From NCBI GenBank assembly GCA_037045055.1, contig JBAOHJ010000001.1:124001-188000 (forward strand): 64,000 nt of DNA. Reading direction: 5' to 3'. This stretch comes from Phosphoribacter sp037045055. Its GTDB lineage: Bacteria > Actinomycetota > Actinomycetes > Actinomycetales > Dermatophilaceae. This document shows, one piece after another, positions 56,734 through 64,000 of the stretch (position 1 is the first letter of the stretch; the number at the start of each line of letters is the position of its first letter). The position numbers and the translations under genes were made by a program. Below the pieces are notes generated by a model that ran no database searches, was not told the DNA's origin, and saw only the letters and a list, made by a program, of their open reading frames with translations.

Positions 56734-58221
56734 ATGAACCTCCGTGAAGCCCTAGCCACCCAGAAGATGCGGCCGTATCAGATCCGCATCGTCGTCATCT
56801 GCATCATCCTCGCCGTCATGGACGGCTTCGAGGTCCTCGTCGGGGCGTTCACCGCCTCGGGCATCGCCAAGGCCTTCGACCTCAACGCCACTCAGACCGG
56901 GACGTTCCTGTCCGCGAGCACCTTCGGGATGGCCGTCGGTGCGATCCTCATCTCCCCGTTCGCCGACCGGATCGGTCGGCGCAAGCACATCATCATGTGC
57001 CTGGTCATCATCGCCATCGGCATGTTCGGCTCTGCCATCGCGCCGACCTTCCCGGTCCTGCTCGCCGTGCGCGCCTTCGCCGGCCTGGGCATCGGCGCGC
57101 TCATCCCGAGCATGAACATCCTCGTCTCGGAGTACTCCAGCGACGAGATGCGCGGCACGGTCATGGGGATCTACGGCGTCGGCCTGCCCATCGGGTCGGG
57201 CATCGGTGGCTACATCAGCGGCTGGCTGACGAACAACTACGGATGGCCGGCGGCCTACTGGTTCGGGTTCGTCCTCACCGCTGTGCTGCTGGTGATGGCC
57301 GTGCTCGTCGTCCCCGAGTCGATCCACTACCTCATCGAGAAACGGCCGGCCGGAGCGCTGGAGACCTACAACAAGATCGCCGCCAAGCTCGGCTACCCGG
57401 CCGAGGATGCGCTGCCCGAGGCGCACGCCCAGAAGGGCCAGAGCGTCGTGCTGTCGGCCCTGTTCCAGGGCGTCATGGGGATGCGCACCGCCTACCTCTA
57501 TGTCGGTTACGCCCTGCTCGCGGCGGCGTTCTACTTCGCCAACCAGTGGACGCCGCGCCTGGTCACCCAGTTCCTGCAGACCAGGGTGCCGCAAGGGTCG
57601 GCGGGCGCGGCAGGTTGGGACAACCCCGTCGTCGCCGACCCCAAGGTCATCGCCGACCTGGCCAAGTCGGCGCCGGACAAGTGGAACACCTCGACGACCT
57701 ACGTCCAGCAGATGACCGACGCGGCAGCCACCCAGGTCGGCACCAACGCCGGCGTGCTCGTCTCCTTCGGTGGTGTCGCCGGCGGTCTGATCTTCGCCTG
57801 GATGGCGCGCCGGATGCACCCGCGGGTCGCCTCGGTCTACGTCCTGTGCGCCGGCCTGGTCGCCTACGTCCTCTACGCGAACTTCTACAAGAACGCCACG
57901 CTGGCCATGGTGCTGGCCCTGCTCGTCGGCGCCACCGCCAACGGCGGGATCAACGTCTACTACGCGATCAGCCCGCCGATCTACCCGACCGCCGCCCGGG
58001 CGACCGGCGTCGGCTGGATGATCGGCTTCGGTCGCGCGGTGGCCATCCTCGCCCCGATCGTCGCCGGCGCCCTCATGGACGGTGGCATGGCTCCGGCCAC
58101 GCTGTACCAGATCTTCGGTGTGATGATGGTGCTGTCCGGGCTGTGCGTGTTCCTGTTGCACCGGTCCTACCGCGGCGAGAGCGAGGCGATGAACGAGGCG
58201 GTCCCGGCCGCGCACCACTAG
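56734..58221 (+). CDS. MFS transporter, aromatic acid:H+ symporter (AAHS) family
   Basis: Twelve-helix symporter (495 aa) likely importing an aromatic acid such as benzoate or protocatechuate. The AAHS helix-1 motif is DGFE (AVMDGFEVLVGAFTASGIAKAF). The MFS loop 2-3 motif is DRIGRRKHI, and PESIHYLIEKRP closes the first half. Between helices 7 and 8 is an extra loop of about 60 residues (after TPRLVTQFLQ up to NAGVLVSFGG), longer than usual for PcaK/BenK. GGAAGG precedes ATG 56734. No catabolic genes adjoin it, so the substrate is open. Confidence 0.88.
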   Translation: MNLREALATQKMRPYQIRIVVICIILAVMDGFEVLVGAFTASGIAKAFDLNATQTGTFLSASTFGMAVGAILISPFADRIGRRKHIIMCLVIIAIGMFGSAIAPTFPVLLAVRAFAGLGIGALIPSMNILVSEYSSDEMRGTVMGIYGVGLPIGSGIGGYISGWLTNNYGWPAAYWFGFVLTAVLLVMAVLVVPESIHYLIEKRPAGALETYNKIAAKLGYPAEDALPEAHAQKGQSVVLSALFQGVMGMRTAYLYVGYALLAAAFYFANQWTPRLVTQFLQTRVPQGSAGAAGWDNPVVADPKVIADLAKSAPDKWNTSTTYVQQMTDAAATQVGTNAGVLVSFGGVAGGLIFAWMARRMHPRVASVYVLCAGLVAYVLYANFYKNATLAMVLALLVGATANGGINVYYAISPPIYPTAARATGVGWMIGFGRAVAILAPIVAGALMDGGMAPATLYQIFGVMMVLSGLCVFLLHRSYRGESEAMNEAVPAAHH

Positions 58222-58238
58222 CCTCCTCGATCACCGGT

Positions 58239-58272
58239 CGAAGGGCCCTCGGGATGTCCCGGGGGCCCTTCG
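58239..58272 (+). terminator. Stem-loop terminator after the AAHS transporter
   Basis: CGAAGGGCCC pairs perfectly with GGGCCCTTCG, and an inner GGG/CCC extends the stem after a small internal loop. It begins 17 nt after the stop. No T-run follows. Confidence 0.75.
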
Positions 58273-58375
58273 CCATGCCGTGGGCCGGCCGGCGCGCCGG
58301 CGCGGCATACGGCCTCGGGCGCGGAGGATCGACCCGGTGGCCAGTCTCGGACCGGGGTGGCCCCGGCTCGGGCCC

Positions 58376-58406
58376 TTGACACGGTGTCGTCGGGGAGAGG
58401 TACTCT
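58376..58406 (+). promoter_or_regulatory. Promoter TTGACA-19-TACTCT of the SOS operon
   Basis: TTGACA (58376-58381) and TACTCT (58401-58406) are 19 nt apart. The LexA box starts 7 nt downstream, over the probable transcription start. Confidence 0.55.
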
Positions 58407-58413
58407 TCGGCTA

Positions 58414-58429
58414 TCGAACATGTGTTCGA
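58414..58429. promoter_or_regulatory. LexA SOS box TCGAAC-ATGT-GTTCGA
   Basis: Perfect match to the actinobacterial SOS consensus TCGAAC-N4-GTTCGA, placed over the probable transcription start of the operon at 58489-63883. LexA would repress it until DNA damage. Confidence 0.92.
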
Positions 58430-58488
58430 TTCGTTCGCGAGGGTGATCCGGGCGGGCGGTCATTCATGGTCTGCGAGGGGGTCATGTC

Positions 58489-58986
58489 GTGGTGCGCCGA
58501 TACTGCGAACCGGTCGAGGTCAAGGCCGTCCCGAGTCGGGTGCCCGACGACCTCGCCGACGACGTGGGGGAGCGTCCCGGGCCGGTCCCGGGGCAGCCCG
58601 AGGCGTTCTTGTGGCGGGGCCGGCTCTACGTCGTGCGGGCCGTGCTCGGGCACTGGCGGGAGCGGCGGGCCTGGTGGCACGATGCCCTCGACTCGCCGCC
58701 CGGGCAGGAGCACGGCATCGCCGCGGCGGCGCGGGAGCGCCAGGTCTGGCGGGTCGAGGCCAGCCCCGGCCGGTCGGGCGGCAGCGGGGTGTTCGACCTC
58801 GTCGGCGACGACCCCCACCCTGGCGGGATGCCGGTCGATGCCGGTATCCCGGTCGGCGCGCGGTCCGGCGCGGTCCGGTCCGGAGCGGATCCGGGCGTGG
58901 TCCGGTCCGGAGTCGATCCGGGCGTGGTCCGGGCTGCCGGTCCGGCCACTGCGGGTGGTTGGGAGCTGCGCCGTGTCCTCGACTGA
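58489..58986 (+). CDS. DUF6504-like protein, first gene of the SOS operon
   Basis: Unknown function. The 165-residue protein has an N-terminal conserved part (RRYCEPVEVKAVPSRVPDDL...EAFLWRGRLYVVRAVLGHWRERRAWWHDAL) seen in actinobacterial proteins next to error-prone polymerase genes (from memory). The C-terminal third is low complexity with a 9-residue duplication (SGADPGVVR/SGVDPGVVR). GTG 58489 follows a G-rich element 60 nt after the LexA box. A role with the polymerase is inferred from the operon and the SOS site. Confidence 0.78.
   Translation: MVRRYCEPVEVKAVPSRVPDDLADDVGERPGPVPGQPEAFLWRGRLYVVRAVLGHWRERRAWWHDALDSPPGQEHGIAAAARERQVWRVEASPGRSGGSGVFDLVGDDPHPGGMPVDAGIPVGARSGAVRSGADPGVVRSGVDPGVVRAAGPATAGGWELRRVLD
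58879..58932 (+). repeat. 27-nt near-perfect tandem duplication
   Basis: Two copies of a 27-nt unit containing GATCCGGGCGTGGTCCGG lie in frame in the C-terminal part of the DUF6504-like gene and encode the SGxDPGVVR repeat. Confidence 0.8.
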
Positions 58987-59521
58987 CCTTCGTCCTGCCG
59001 CGCCGGTGTCGACGGAGCCCGCGGGGCCGGCTCGGTCGACACCGGCGGTGTCGCACCCCGTGCCGTCGGCACTGCCGGTGTCGCGGCCCGCGGCGCCGGT
59101 GTCGGCGACCGTCCTGGAGCTGCTCGACCGGGCCGGGGCGAGCCTGCTGCACGCCAGCCGGACCGGCGACACCGGGGAGCGCTATGTCACCGCCCACCTG
59201 GGCGCGCTGCGGGCCGCGGCCGCGGTGCTCGCGGCCCGCACCACCCCGGGTGGGCCGTCCCGGCCACGCAGCGTGTGGCAGGTGTTGCCGGGTCTGGCGC
59301 CCGAGCTGGGCGAGTGGGCGCTCTTCTTCGCCGGGTCGGCCCGGCGCCGGGCCGTCGTCGAGCGCGGTGACCGGAGCCTGCCGGCGCGCGAGGCCGACGA
59401 CCTGCTGCGTCAGGCCGAGACGTTCCTCGACCTGGTCCACGACCTGCTCGGGGCGCCCCGCCGACTGGCGCTGCCGGCATACCTCGCCCCGGCGGGGGTC
59501 GGGCATCGACTCACCGGGTAG
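58973..59521 (+). CDS. SAV_6107-type HEPN domain protein
   Basis: The 182-residue protein has a disordered Pro/Ala/Ser-rich N-terminus (about 50 aa) and an all-helical C-terminal domain (VLELLDRAGASLLHASRTGDTGERYVTAHLGALRAAAAVLAART...SVWQVLPGLAPELGEWALFFAGSARRRA...LRQAETFLDLVHDLL) that fits the SAV_6107 HEPN family. The usual RNase motif RxxxxH is not obvious, so it may be a structural partner. GTG 58973 overlaps the previous stop by 14 nt and the gene ends 6 nt before dnaE2. Confidence 0.8.
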   Translation: MSSTDLRPAAPVSTEPAGPARSTPAVSHPVPSALPVSRPAAPVSATVLELLDRAGASLLHASRTGDTGERYVTAHLGALRAAAAVLAARTTPGGPSRPRSVWQVLPGLAPELGEWALFFAGSARRRAVVERGDRSLPAREADDLLRQAETFLDLVHDLLGAPRRLALPAYLAPAGVGHRLTG

Positions 59522-59527
59522 GTCGGC

Positions 59528-62500
59528 ATGGACCACGGCACCTTCGTCCACCTGCACGTCGCCTCCGGGTACTCCATGCAGTACGCCGCGTCCACGCCGG
59601 CCGCGCTGGTGGCGCGGGCCGCGGCGTTCGGGCAGCCCGCGCTGGCCCTCACCGACCGCGACGGCCTCTACGGTGCGGTGCGGTTCGTCCAGGCCTGCAC
59701 CGAGGCCGGGATCGCCCCGATCCTCGGCGTCGACCTGGCCGTCCGGCCGCCCGCGTCGGCCGACGCCGCGGGGGCCGGCGTCGACCTGGCCGTCCGGTCG
59801 CCCGGCGGCCCTTCGGCCGGCGGGGTGAGGTCCCGCACCCCAGCCCGCGCGCCGACCCGCACCCCGGTGCGCGGCGGTGCCCTCGTCGACCCCCGCCGCC
59901 CACGGGTCACCGTCCTGGCCCGCGGGCTCAAGGGCGGGGTGGGCCCGGGCCTGGGCTGGGCCAGGCTGTGCCGCCTGGTCACCCGCACCCATCTGTCCGG
60001 CGAGCGGGGCAACCCGGTGACGACCCCGGAGTTGCTCGCCGAGCTGGCCACCCCGGTGGGCGAGGACCCCAGTCCGCTGGTCGTGCTGCTGGGCCCCGAC
60101 TCCGACGTCGGTCGGGCGGTCCTGGCCAACCGGCGGCCGCCGGCCTACGCCGCCCTGGCCCGCTGGCGGGATCTGTTGCCGCGCGGGTCGCTGGCCGTCG
60201 AGGTGGTGTGTCACGGCGGTCCGGAGGGCACCCCCGGCTGCCTCGGGCAGGCCGCCCGGATGCTCGCCCTCGGGCGCGACACCGGCATACCGGTCGTGCT
60301 CACCGCCGCGGTCCGGCATGCCGACCCGGCCGAGGCCGCCACCGTCGACGTCCTCGACGCGGCCCGGCGCCTGGTCGCCCTGGACGTGCGCCATCTGGAC
60401 CGGGTGACCACGGCCGGTCACCTCGCGCCCTCGCCGGCGATGTATGCCGTGGCCTGCGACGTCGTCCAGGCCGCCGGACCGGGGGTCACCGGGGGCGGCG
60501 CACTGGTGCGCGAGGGGGCCCGGGCCCTGATCGCCACGACCGTGGCCCTGGCCGACGAGTGTGTCCAGGACCCGGTCGTCGACCTGGGCATCGGCGCGGT
60601 CCACCTGCCCGAGCCGACCGCGCTCGGGCTCGGGTTGCACGAGGACCCCCAGGCCGTGCTCGCCCTGCGCTGCGCCGGTGCGGTGGGCGGTCGCTACCCC
60701 GGGGCGAGCGCCGCCGAGCTGGCCGCCGTCCATACCCGCCTGACCGACGAGCTGACCGTCGTCGCGTCGCTGGGCTACGCGACCTACTTCCTCACCGTCG
60801 CCACGGTCACCGATCTCATCCGCGATCTCGGGGTCCGGGTGGCCGCCCGGGGCTCGGGCGCCGGCTCGCTGGTCAACTACCTGCTGGGCATCAGCGGGAT
60901 CGACCCGATCCGCTACGACCTGCTCATGGAGCGGTTCTGCACGCCGTTGCGGGCCCAGCTACCCGACATCGACATCGACGTCGAGTCGGCCCGACGCACC
61001 GAGATCTACGAGAAGATCCTCGGCCGGTTCGGCGGCGAGCGGGTGACCTGCGTGTCGATGATGGACAGCTACCGCGTGCGCCACGCGATCCGCGACGTCG
61101 GGGCGGCCCTCGGGCTGCCGCCGGGCGAGATCGACGCCATGGCCAAGGCGTTCCCGCACATCTCGGCACGCCACGCCCGTAACGCCATCGCCGACCTGCC
61201 CGAGCTGCGGGTCACCGGCCTGGGCGCGGCGCGCTACGACCTGATGTGGGATCTCGTCGAGCGCCTCGACGGGCTGCCCCGGCACATCGCCGTGCACCCG
61301 TGCGGAGTGATCCTGTCCAACACCGCTCTGCTGGACCGCACCCCGGTCGAGGCCTCCTGGCTCGGCTTCCCGATGAGCCAGTTCGACAAGGACGACGTGG
61401 AGACCCTCGGGCTGCTCAAGCTCGACGTCTTGGGCATCCGGATGCAGTCCGCGATGGCTCACGCCGTCGAGCAGGTCCGCCGCGTCGACGGCATACCGGT
61501 CGACCTCGACGACCCCGCGCAGGTGCCCCTCGACGACGAGGCGACCTTCCGGATGATCCGCACCACGCACACTCTCGGGTGTTTCCAGATCGAGAGCCCC
61601 GGCCAGCGCGAGCTCATCGGCAAGTTCGGGCCGCGCAGCTTCGAGGACCTCGTCGTCGACATCTCGCTGTTCCGGCCCGGGCCGGTCAAGTCCGACATGA
61701 TCGTGCCCTTCCTGCAGGCCCGACAGGGCTGGTCGCCGGCGCAGTACCTGCATCCCACCCTCGTGCCGGCGCTGCGCGAGACCGAGGGCGTCGTCGTCTT
61801 CCACGAGCAGGTGCTCAAGATCGTCGCCGAGACCACCGGGGTGAGCCTGGCCGAGGCCGACGAGGTCCGCCGTGCCATGGGCTCGCCGCAGGGGCAGCGG
61901 CAGGTGCGGGACTGGTGGCGGCCGGCGGCGCTGGCCCGGGGCTATACCCCGACGGACGCCGACCGGATCTGGGCGGTGCTCGCGGCGTTCGCGTCGTTCG
62001 GGTTCTGCAAGGCCCACGCGGCGGCGTTCGCCCTGCCGACCTACCAGTCCGCCTGGCTCAAGACCCACTACCCGGCGGCGTTCCTCGCCGGAGTGCTCAC
62101 CCACGATCCCGGCATGTACCCCAAGCGGCTCATCCTCGACGACGCCCGGTCCCTGGGCATCGAGATCCTCGGCCTCGACGTCAACGCCAGCCAGGGCACG
62201 TATGCCGTCGAGCGGCTCGGGGGGGCCGTACCCCGCGGTGCCGACGCCGACCTCGACCCACTCGAGGACGCCGACCCCGACCCGCCGCCCCAGGGCCTCG
62301 ACCCACTCGAGGACGCCGACCCCGACCCGCCGCCCCAGGGCCTCGACCCCGATCTGCCCGACGGGCGCGGCTACGGCATCCGGGTGTCGCTGGCCGACGT
62401 CAAGGGGATCACCGAGGCCGAGATCGCCCGGGTCGTCGCCGGCGCCCCCTACGCCAGCCTCGCCGACTTCTGGAACCGCGCGCACGTCGCCCGCCCGGTG

Positions 62501-63883
62501 GTCGAGCGGCTGGTCCTGGCCGGCGGGTTCGACTCGGTCTACGGGCTGGGGGTCGGGGCAGCCACCGGGTCGCGCGCCCGGCTGACCCGCCGCGACCTGC
62601 TCCTGCACGTCGCCGAGCTCGACCGCTGGTCCCGTTCCGGCGGCGGCCCGCTCGGGCGCGCTCGGCGCGGCGGGGGCTCGGGTGCCGGGGCCTCGGGCCT
62701 GGCCCGGTGGTCGCGCCGGTCGGCGACGATGTCGCCCCGAGGTCCCGGTGGGGCGAGCGCGGGCGCCCCCACCACCGACGAGCGCGCCCTCGGCGCGGCG
62801 CATCCGCGAGCGACCTCGGCGGTCCTGGCCCAGCAGCCCGGGGTGTCCGACGGGCCCGGCACCACCCGGTCGTTCGACGTCGCGGCCCGGGCCGCCGCCC
62901 AGTCCCAGGCGGCGGCCGGCCCCCGGGCCAGCGACCGGCATACCCAGCTCGTCCTCGACCTGGGCGATGCTCCCCAGCTGACCCGCAGCAGCGGGCTGCC
63001 CGAGCTCACCGGGCCGGAGCGGGTGCGGGCCGAGCTGGAGATCCTCGGCCTGGACGCCAGCGCCCACGTCGTCGAGGTCTACGCCCCGATGCTCGACGCG
63101 CTCGGCGTGACCCGCGCACGCGAGTTGCTGCGCGCCCGAAGCCGCAGCGAGGTGTGGGTCGCCGGGGTCAAGGTCGCCACCCAGACCCCACCGATCCGTT
63201 CCGGTCGCCGAGTGGTGTTCCTCACCCTCGACGACAGCACCGGCCCGGTGGACGCGACGTTCTTCGAGGACGTCCAGGGCCCTTATGCCACCACGGTGTT
63301 CCACTCCTGGCTGCTGCTCGTGCGCGGCGAGGTCCGGCGCACCGGCCCGCGCGGGTTGTCCTTACGGGCCACCGGCGCGTGGGAGCTGTCCGGGCTGTGG
63401 GAGGCCTGGGCCGGGGCGGGGGGCGGCCCCGGGGCCCGCGACGCCGTCCTGGTCGCCCTCGCCGAGGCCGACCGCGAGGCGATCACCCGGGCCGAGCAGG
63501 CCGCCGCCGCCTTCGCCCGGCCGTACGCCGTCCCTCGGGACACCGGATGGACCGAGCCCGAGGCGGCCCGGCGCTCGGCCGCAGCCGACGGCAGCCCGGT
63601 CGGCGACCGGGACGACACGGCATACGCGCAGCCGGGGCGCAATCGGGCCGGTGGGATGGGTGGGAGCGCCCCTCGGCGGGTGCTCGTGCACGCGTCCGGG
63701 TTCCGCCAGTCCCCTTATGCCGACACCCGTCCGCCGGGGCAGGACGTCAAGGCCGCGCGCCGGCTCGCCCTCGACCCGGCGTTCGTCACCGGCGGGGGCG
63801 TGGACGGCTGGTCACCGGCCGATGTCGACGGCCGGCCCCCGCGCAAGCTGTGGCACGCCAGCCCCGGCAGCAGCGGGCACTGA
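59528..63883 (+). CDS. dnaE2: Error-prone DNA polymerase III alpha-like subunit (DnaE2 type), enlarged
   Basis: C-family polymerase (1,451 aa) for damage-induced translesion synthesis. It has an N-terminal PHP domain (THLH-type FVHLHVASGYSMQYAAS, ALALTDRDGLYGAVRF), palm motifs (VAARGSGAGSLVNYLLGISGIDP, then PDIDID at about residue 480 and the finger ELIGKFGPRSFEDLVVDISLFRPGP), and a C-terminal OB-like region (GRRVVFLTLDDSTGPVDATFFED). Family members are nearer 1,100 residues; extra length comes from in-frame repeats at about 70-125 and 909-941, a low-complexity insert at about 1037-1140 and a disordered tail. The SOS box upstream supports the role. Confidence 0.88.
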   Translation: MDHGTFVHLHVASGYSMQYAASTPAALVARAAAFGQPALALTDRDGLYGAVRFVQACTEAGIAPILGVDLAVRPPASADAAGAGVDLAVRSPGGPSAGGVRSRTPARAPTRTPVRGGALVDPRRPRVTVLARGLKGGVGPGLGWARLCRLVTRTHLSGERGNPVTTPELLAELATPVGEDPSPLVVLLGPDSDVGRAVLANRRPPAYAALARWRDLLPRGSLAVEVVCHGGPEGTPGCLGQAARMLALGRDTGIPVVLTAAVRHADPAEAATVDVLDAARRLVALDVRHLDRVTTAGHLAPSPAMYAVACDVVQAAGPGVTGGGALVREGARALIATTVALADECVQDPVVDLGIGAVHLPEPTALGLGLHEDPQAVLALRCAGAVGGRYPGASAAELAAVHTRLTDELTVVASLGYATYFLTVATVTDLIRDLGVRVAARGSGAGSLVNYLLGISGIDPIRYDLLMERFCTPLRAQLPDIDIDVESARRTEIYEKILGRFGGERVTCVSMMDSYRVRHAIRDVGAALGLPPGEIDAMAKAFPHISARHARNAIADLPELRVTGLGAARYDLMWDLVERLDGLPRHIAVHPCGVILSNTALLDRTPVEASWLGFPMSQFDKDDVETLGLLKLDVLGIRMQSAMAHAVEQVRRVDGIPVDLDDPAQVPLDDEATFRMIRTTHTLGCFQIESPGQRELIGKFGPRSFEDLVVDISLFRPGPVKSDMIVPFLQARQGWSPAQYLHPTLVPALRETEGVVVFHEQVLKIVAETTGVSLAEADEVRRAMGSPQGQRQVRDWWRPAALARGYTPTDADRIWAVLAAFASFGFCKAHAAAFALPTYQSAWLKTHYPAAFLAGVLTHDPGMYPKRLILDDARSLGIEILGLDVNASQGTYAVERLGGAVPRGADADLDPLEDADPDPPPQGLDPLEDADPDPPPQGLDPDLPDGRGYGIRVSLADVKGITEAEIARVVAGAPYASLADFWNRAHVARPVVERLVLAGGFDSVYGLGVGAATGSRARLTRRDLLLHVAELDRWSRSGGGPLGRARRGGGSGAGASGLARWSRRSATMSPRGPGGASAGAPTTDERALGAAHPRATSAVLAQQPGVSDGPGTTRSFDVAARAAAQSQAAAGPRASDRHTQLVLDLGDAPQLTRSSGLPELTGPERVRAELEILGLDASAHVVEVYAPMLDALGVTRARELLRARSRSEVWVAGVKVATQTPPIRSGRRVVFLTLDDSTGPVDATFFEDVQGPYATTVFHSWLLLVRGEVRRTGPRGLSLRATGAWELSGLWEAWAGAGGGPGARDAVLVALAEADREAITRAEQAAAAFARPYAVPRDTGWTEPEAARRSAAADGSPVGDRDDTAYAQPGRNRAGGMGGSAPRRVLVHASGFRQSPYADTRPPGQDVKAARRLALDPAFVTGGGVDGWSPADVDGRPPRKLWHASPGSSGH
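59726..59797 (+). repeat. 21-nt direct repeat with 51-nt period in dnaE2
   Basis: Exact 21-nt copies at 59726-59746 and 59777-59797 both encode VDLAVR in frame. They mark a partial 51-nt duplication in the PHP region. Confidence 0.85.
62251..62349 (+). repeat. 45-nt tandem repeat, 2.2 copies, in dnaE2
   Basis: Units start at 62251, 62296 and 62341 (partial). The first two are identical and encode an acidic 15-residue repeat built around LEDADPDPPPQG. Confidence 0.92.
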
Positions 63884-63920
63884 GGTGGGCCCCCCGCGGC
63901 CGGCCCGGGCCGGGCGGCGG

Positions 63921-64000
63921 TCAGGTCCGGTCGTACCGCGCCAAGACCCGCAGCGCCCCGAGGGTGATCCACGGGTCCGGCCGCCCGGCCTGCGGCGCCG
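63921..64000 (-). CDS. C-terminal end of an unidentified gene (partial)
   Basis: A minus-strand frame open at the window edge ends in TGA at 63921-63923 and encodes a tail with PDPWITLGALRVLARYD. The codon pattern and sense suggest a real gene whose body lies beyond base 64000. Not enough is visible to name it. It converges with dnaE2. Confidence 0.4.
   Translation of the reverse strand, partial: APQAGRPDPWITLGALRVLARYDRT

Noticed and set aside
56441..56737. Possible small gene upstream of the AAHS transporter starting inside the palindrome
   Set aside because: No ribosome-binding site, no recognisable domain, a shadow-like amino-acid bias, and it runs into the transporter start.
1301..63623. 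The enriched 7-mer as a KOPS-like or Chi-like polar chromosome signal
   Set aside because: Copies are split about 27 to 27 between strands, with no polarity along the window.
1..64000. tRNA, rRNA, CRISPR arrays, insertion sequences, phage or integrase genes
   Set aside because: I looked in all gaps and found no cloverleaf-like segments, repeat-spacer arrays, transposase motifs or terminal inverted repeats.

Overview
The window is high-GC actinobacterial chromosome. An actinobacterial bc1-aa3 respiratory gene set, class II DAHP synthase, PASTA kinase, heterodimeric lycopene cyclase genes and a canonical actinobacterial SOS box point that way. The style fits Micrococcales, perhaps Intrasporangiaceae/Dermatophilaceae; that placement is inference. 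I see no rRNA, tRNA, CRISPR array, insertion sequence or phage gene.

Region 1 (1-37.8 kb) is housekeeping sequence. From memory, its gene order matches the M. tuberculosis Rv2172c-Rv2200c neighbourhood. It holds the end of ctaD, ctaF, the qcrB-qcrA-qcrC and ctaE respiratory genes, a stand-alone atypical receiver and trpD. It continues with a secreted subtilase, a DEDD exonuclease/GIY-YIG protein, a glucokinase, a PlsC-type acyltransferase with a MacS/MacR-like two-component pair, tpx, class II aroG, a threonine aldolase, a PknL-like PASTA kinase with its divergent Rv2175c-like partner, a carotenoid block (crtYc-crtYd facing idsA-crtI-crtB), a DUF4442-DUF2218 fusion and metF. Many genes here look leaderless: a TANNNT box lies 6-7 nt before the start codon.

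Region 2 (37.8-54.9 kb) is an exopolysaccharide locus. A plus-strand operon (initiating sugar-phosphate transferase, three glycosyltransferases, flippase) faces a minus-strand set: glycosyltransferase, unusual sugar-nucleotide pathway, polymerase, chain-length regulator, glycosidase-like lipoprotein, polysaccharide deacetylase and acyltransferase. The sugar genes include a glucose-1-phosphate cytidylyltransferase, an SDR, an RmlC-like epimerase and a SAF-type oxidoreductase, but no recognisable CDP-glucose 4,6-dehydratase. One glycosyltransferase is split by a frameshift at a six-G tract. Starts here carry G-rich leaders instead of leaderless boxes, and the GGCATAC motif is sparser.

Region 3 (54.9-64 kb) holds a DUF4126-like membrane protein, a YbaK-type deacylase, an aromatic-acid (AAHS) transporter, and an SOS operon with a perfect LexA box driving a DUF6504-like protein, a HEPN protein and an enlarged DnaE2-type polymerase.

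The most unusual global signal is the 7-mer GGCATAC/GTATGCC. I counted about 54 copies, split evenly between strands, including two intergenic 24-nt palindromes with identical arms.
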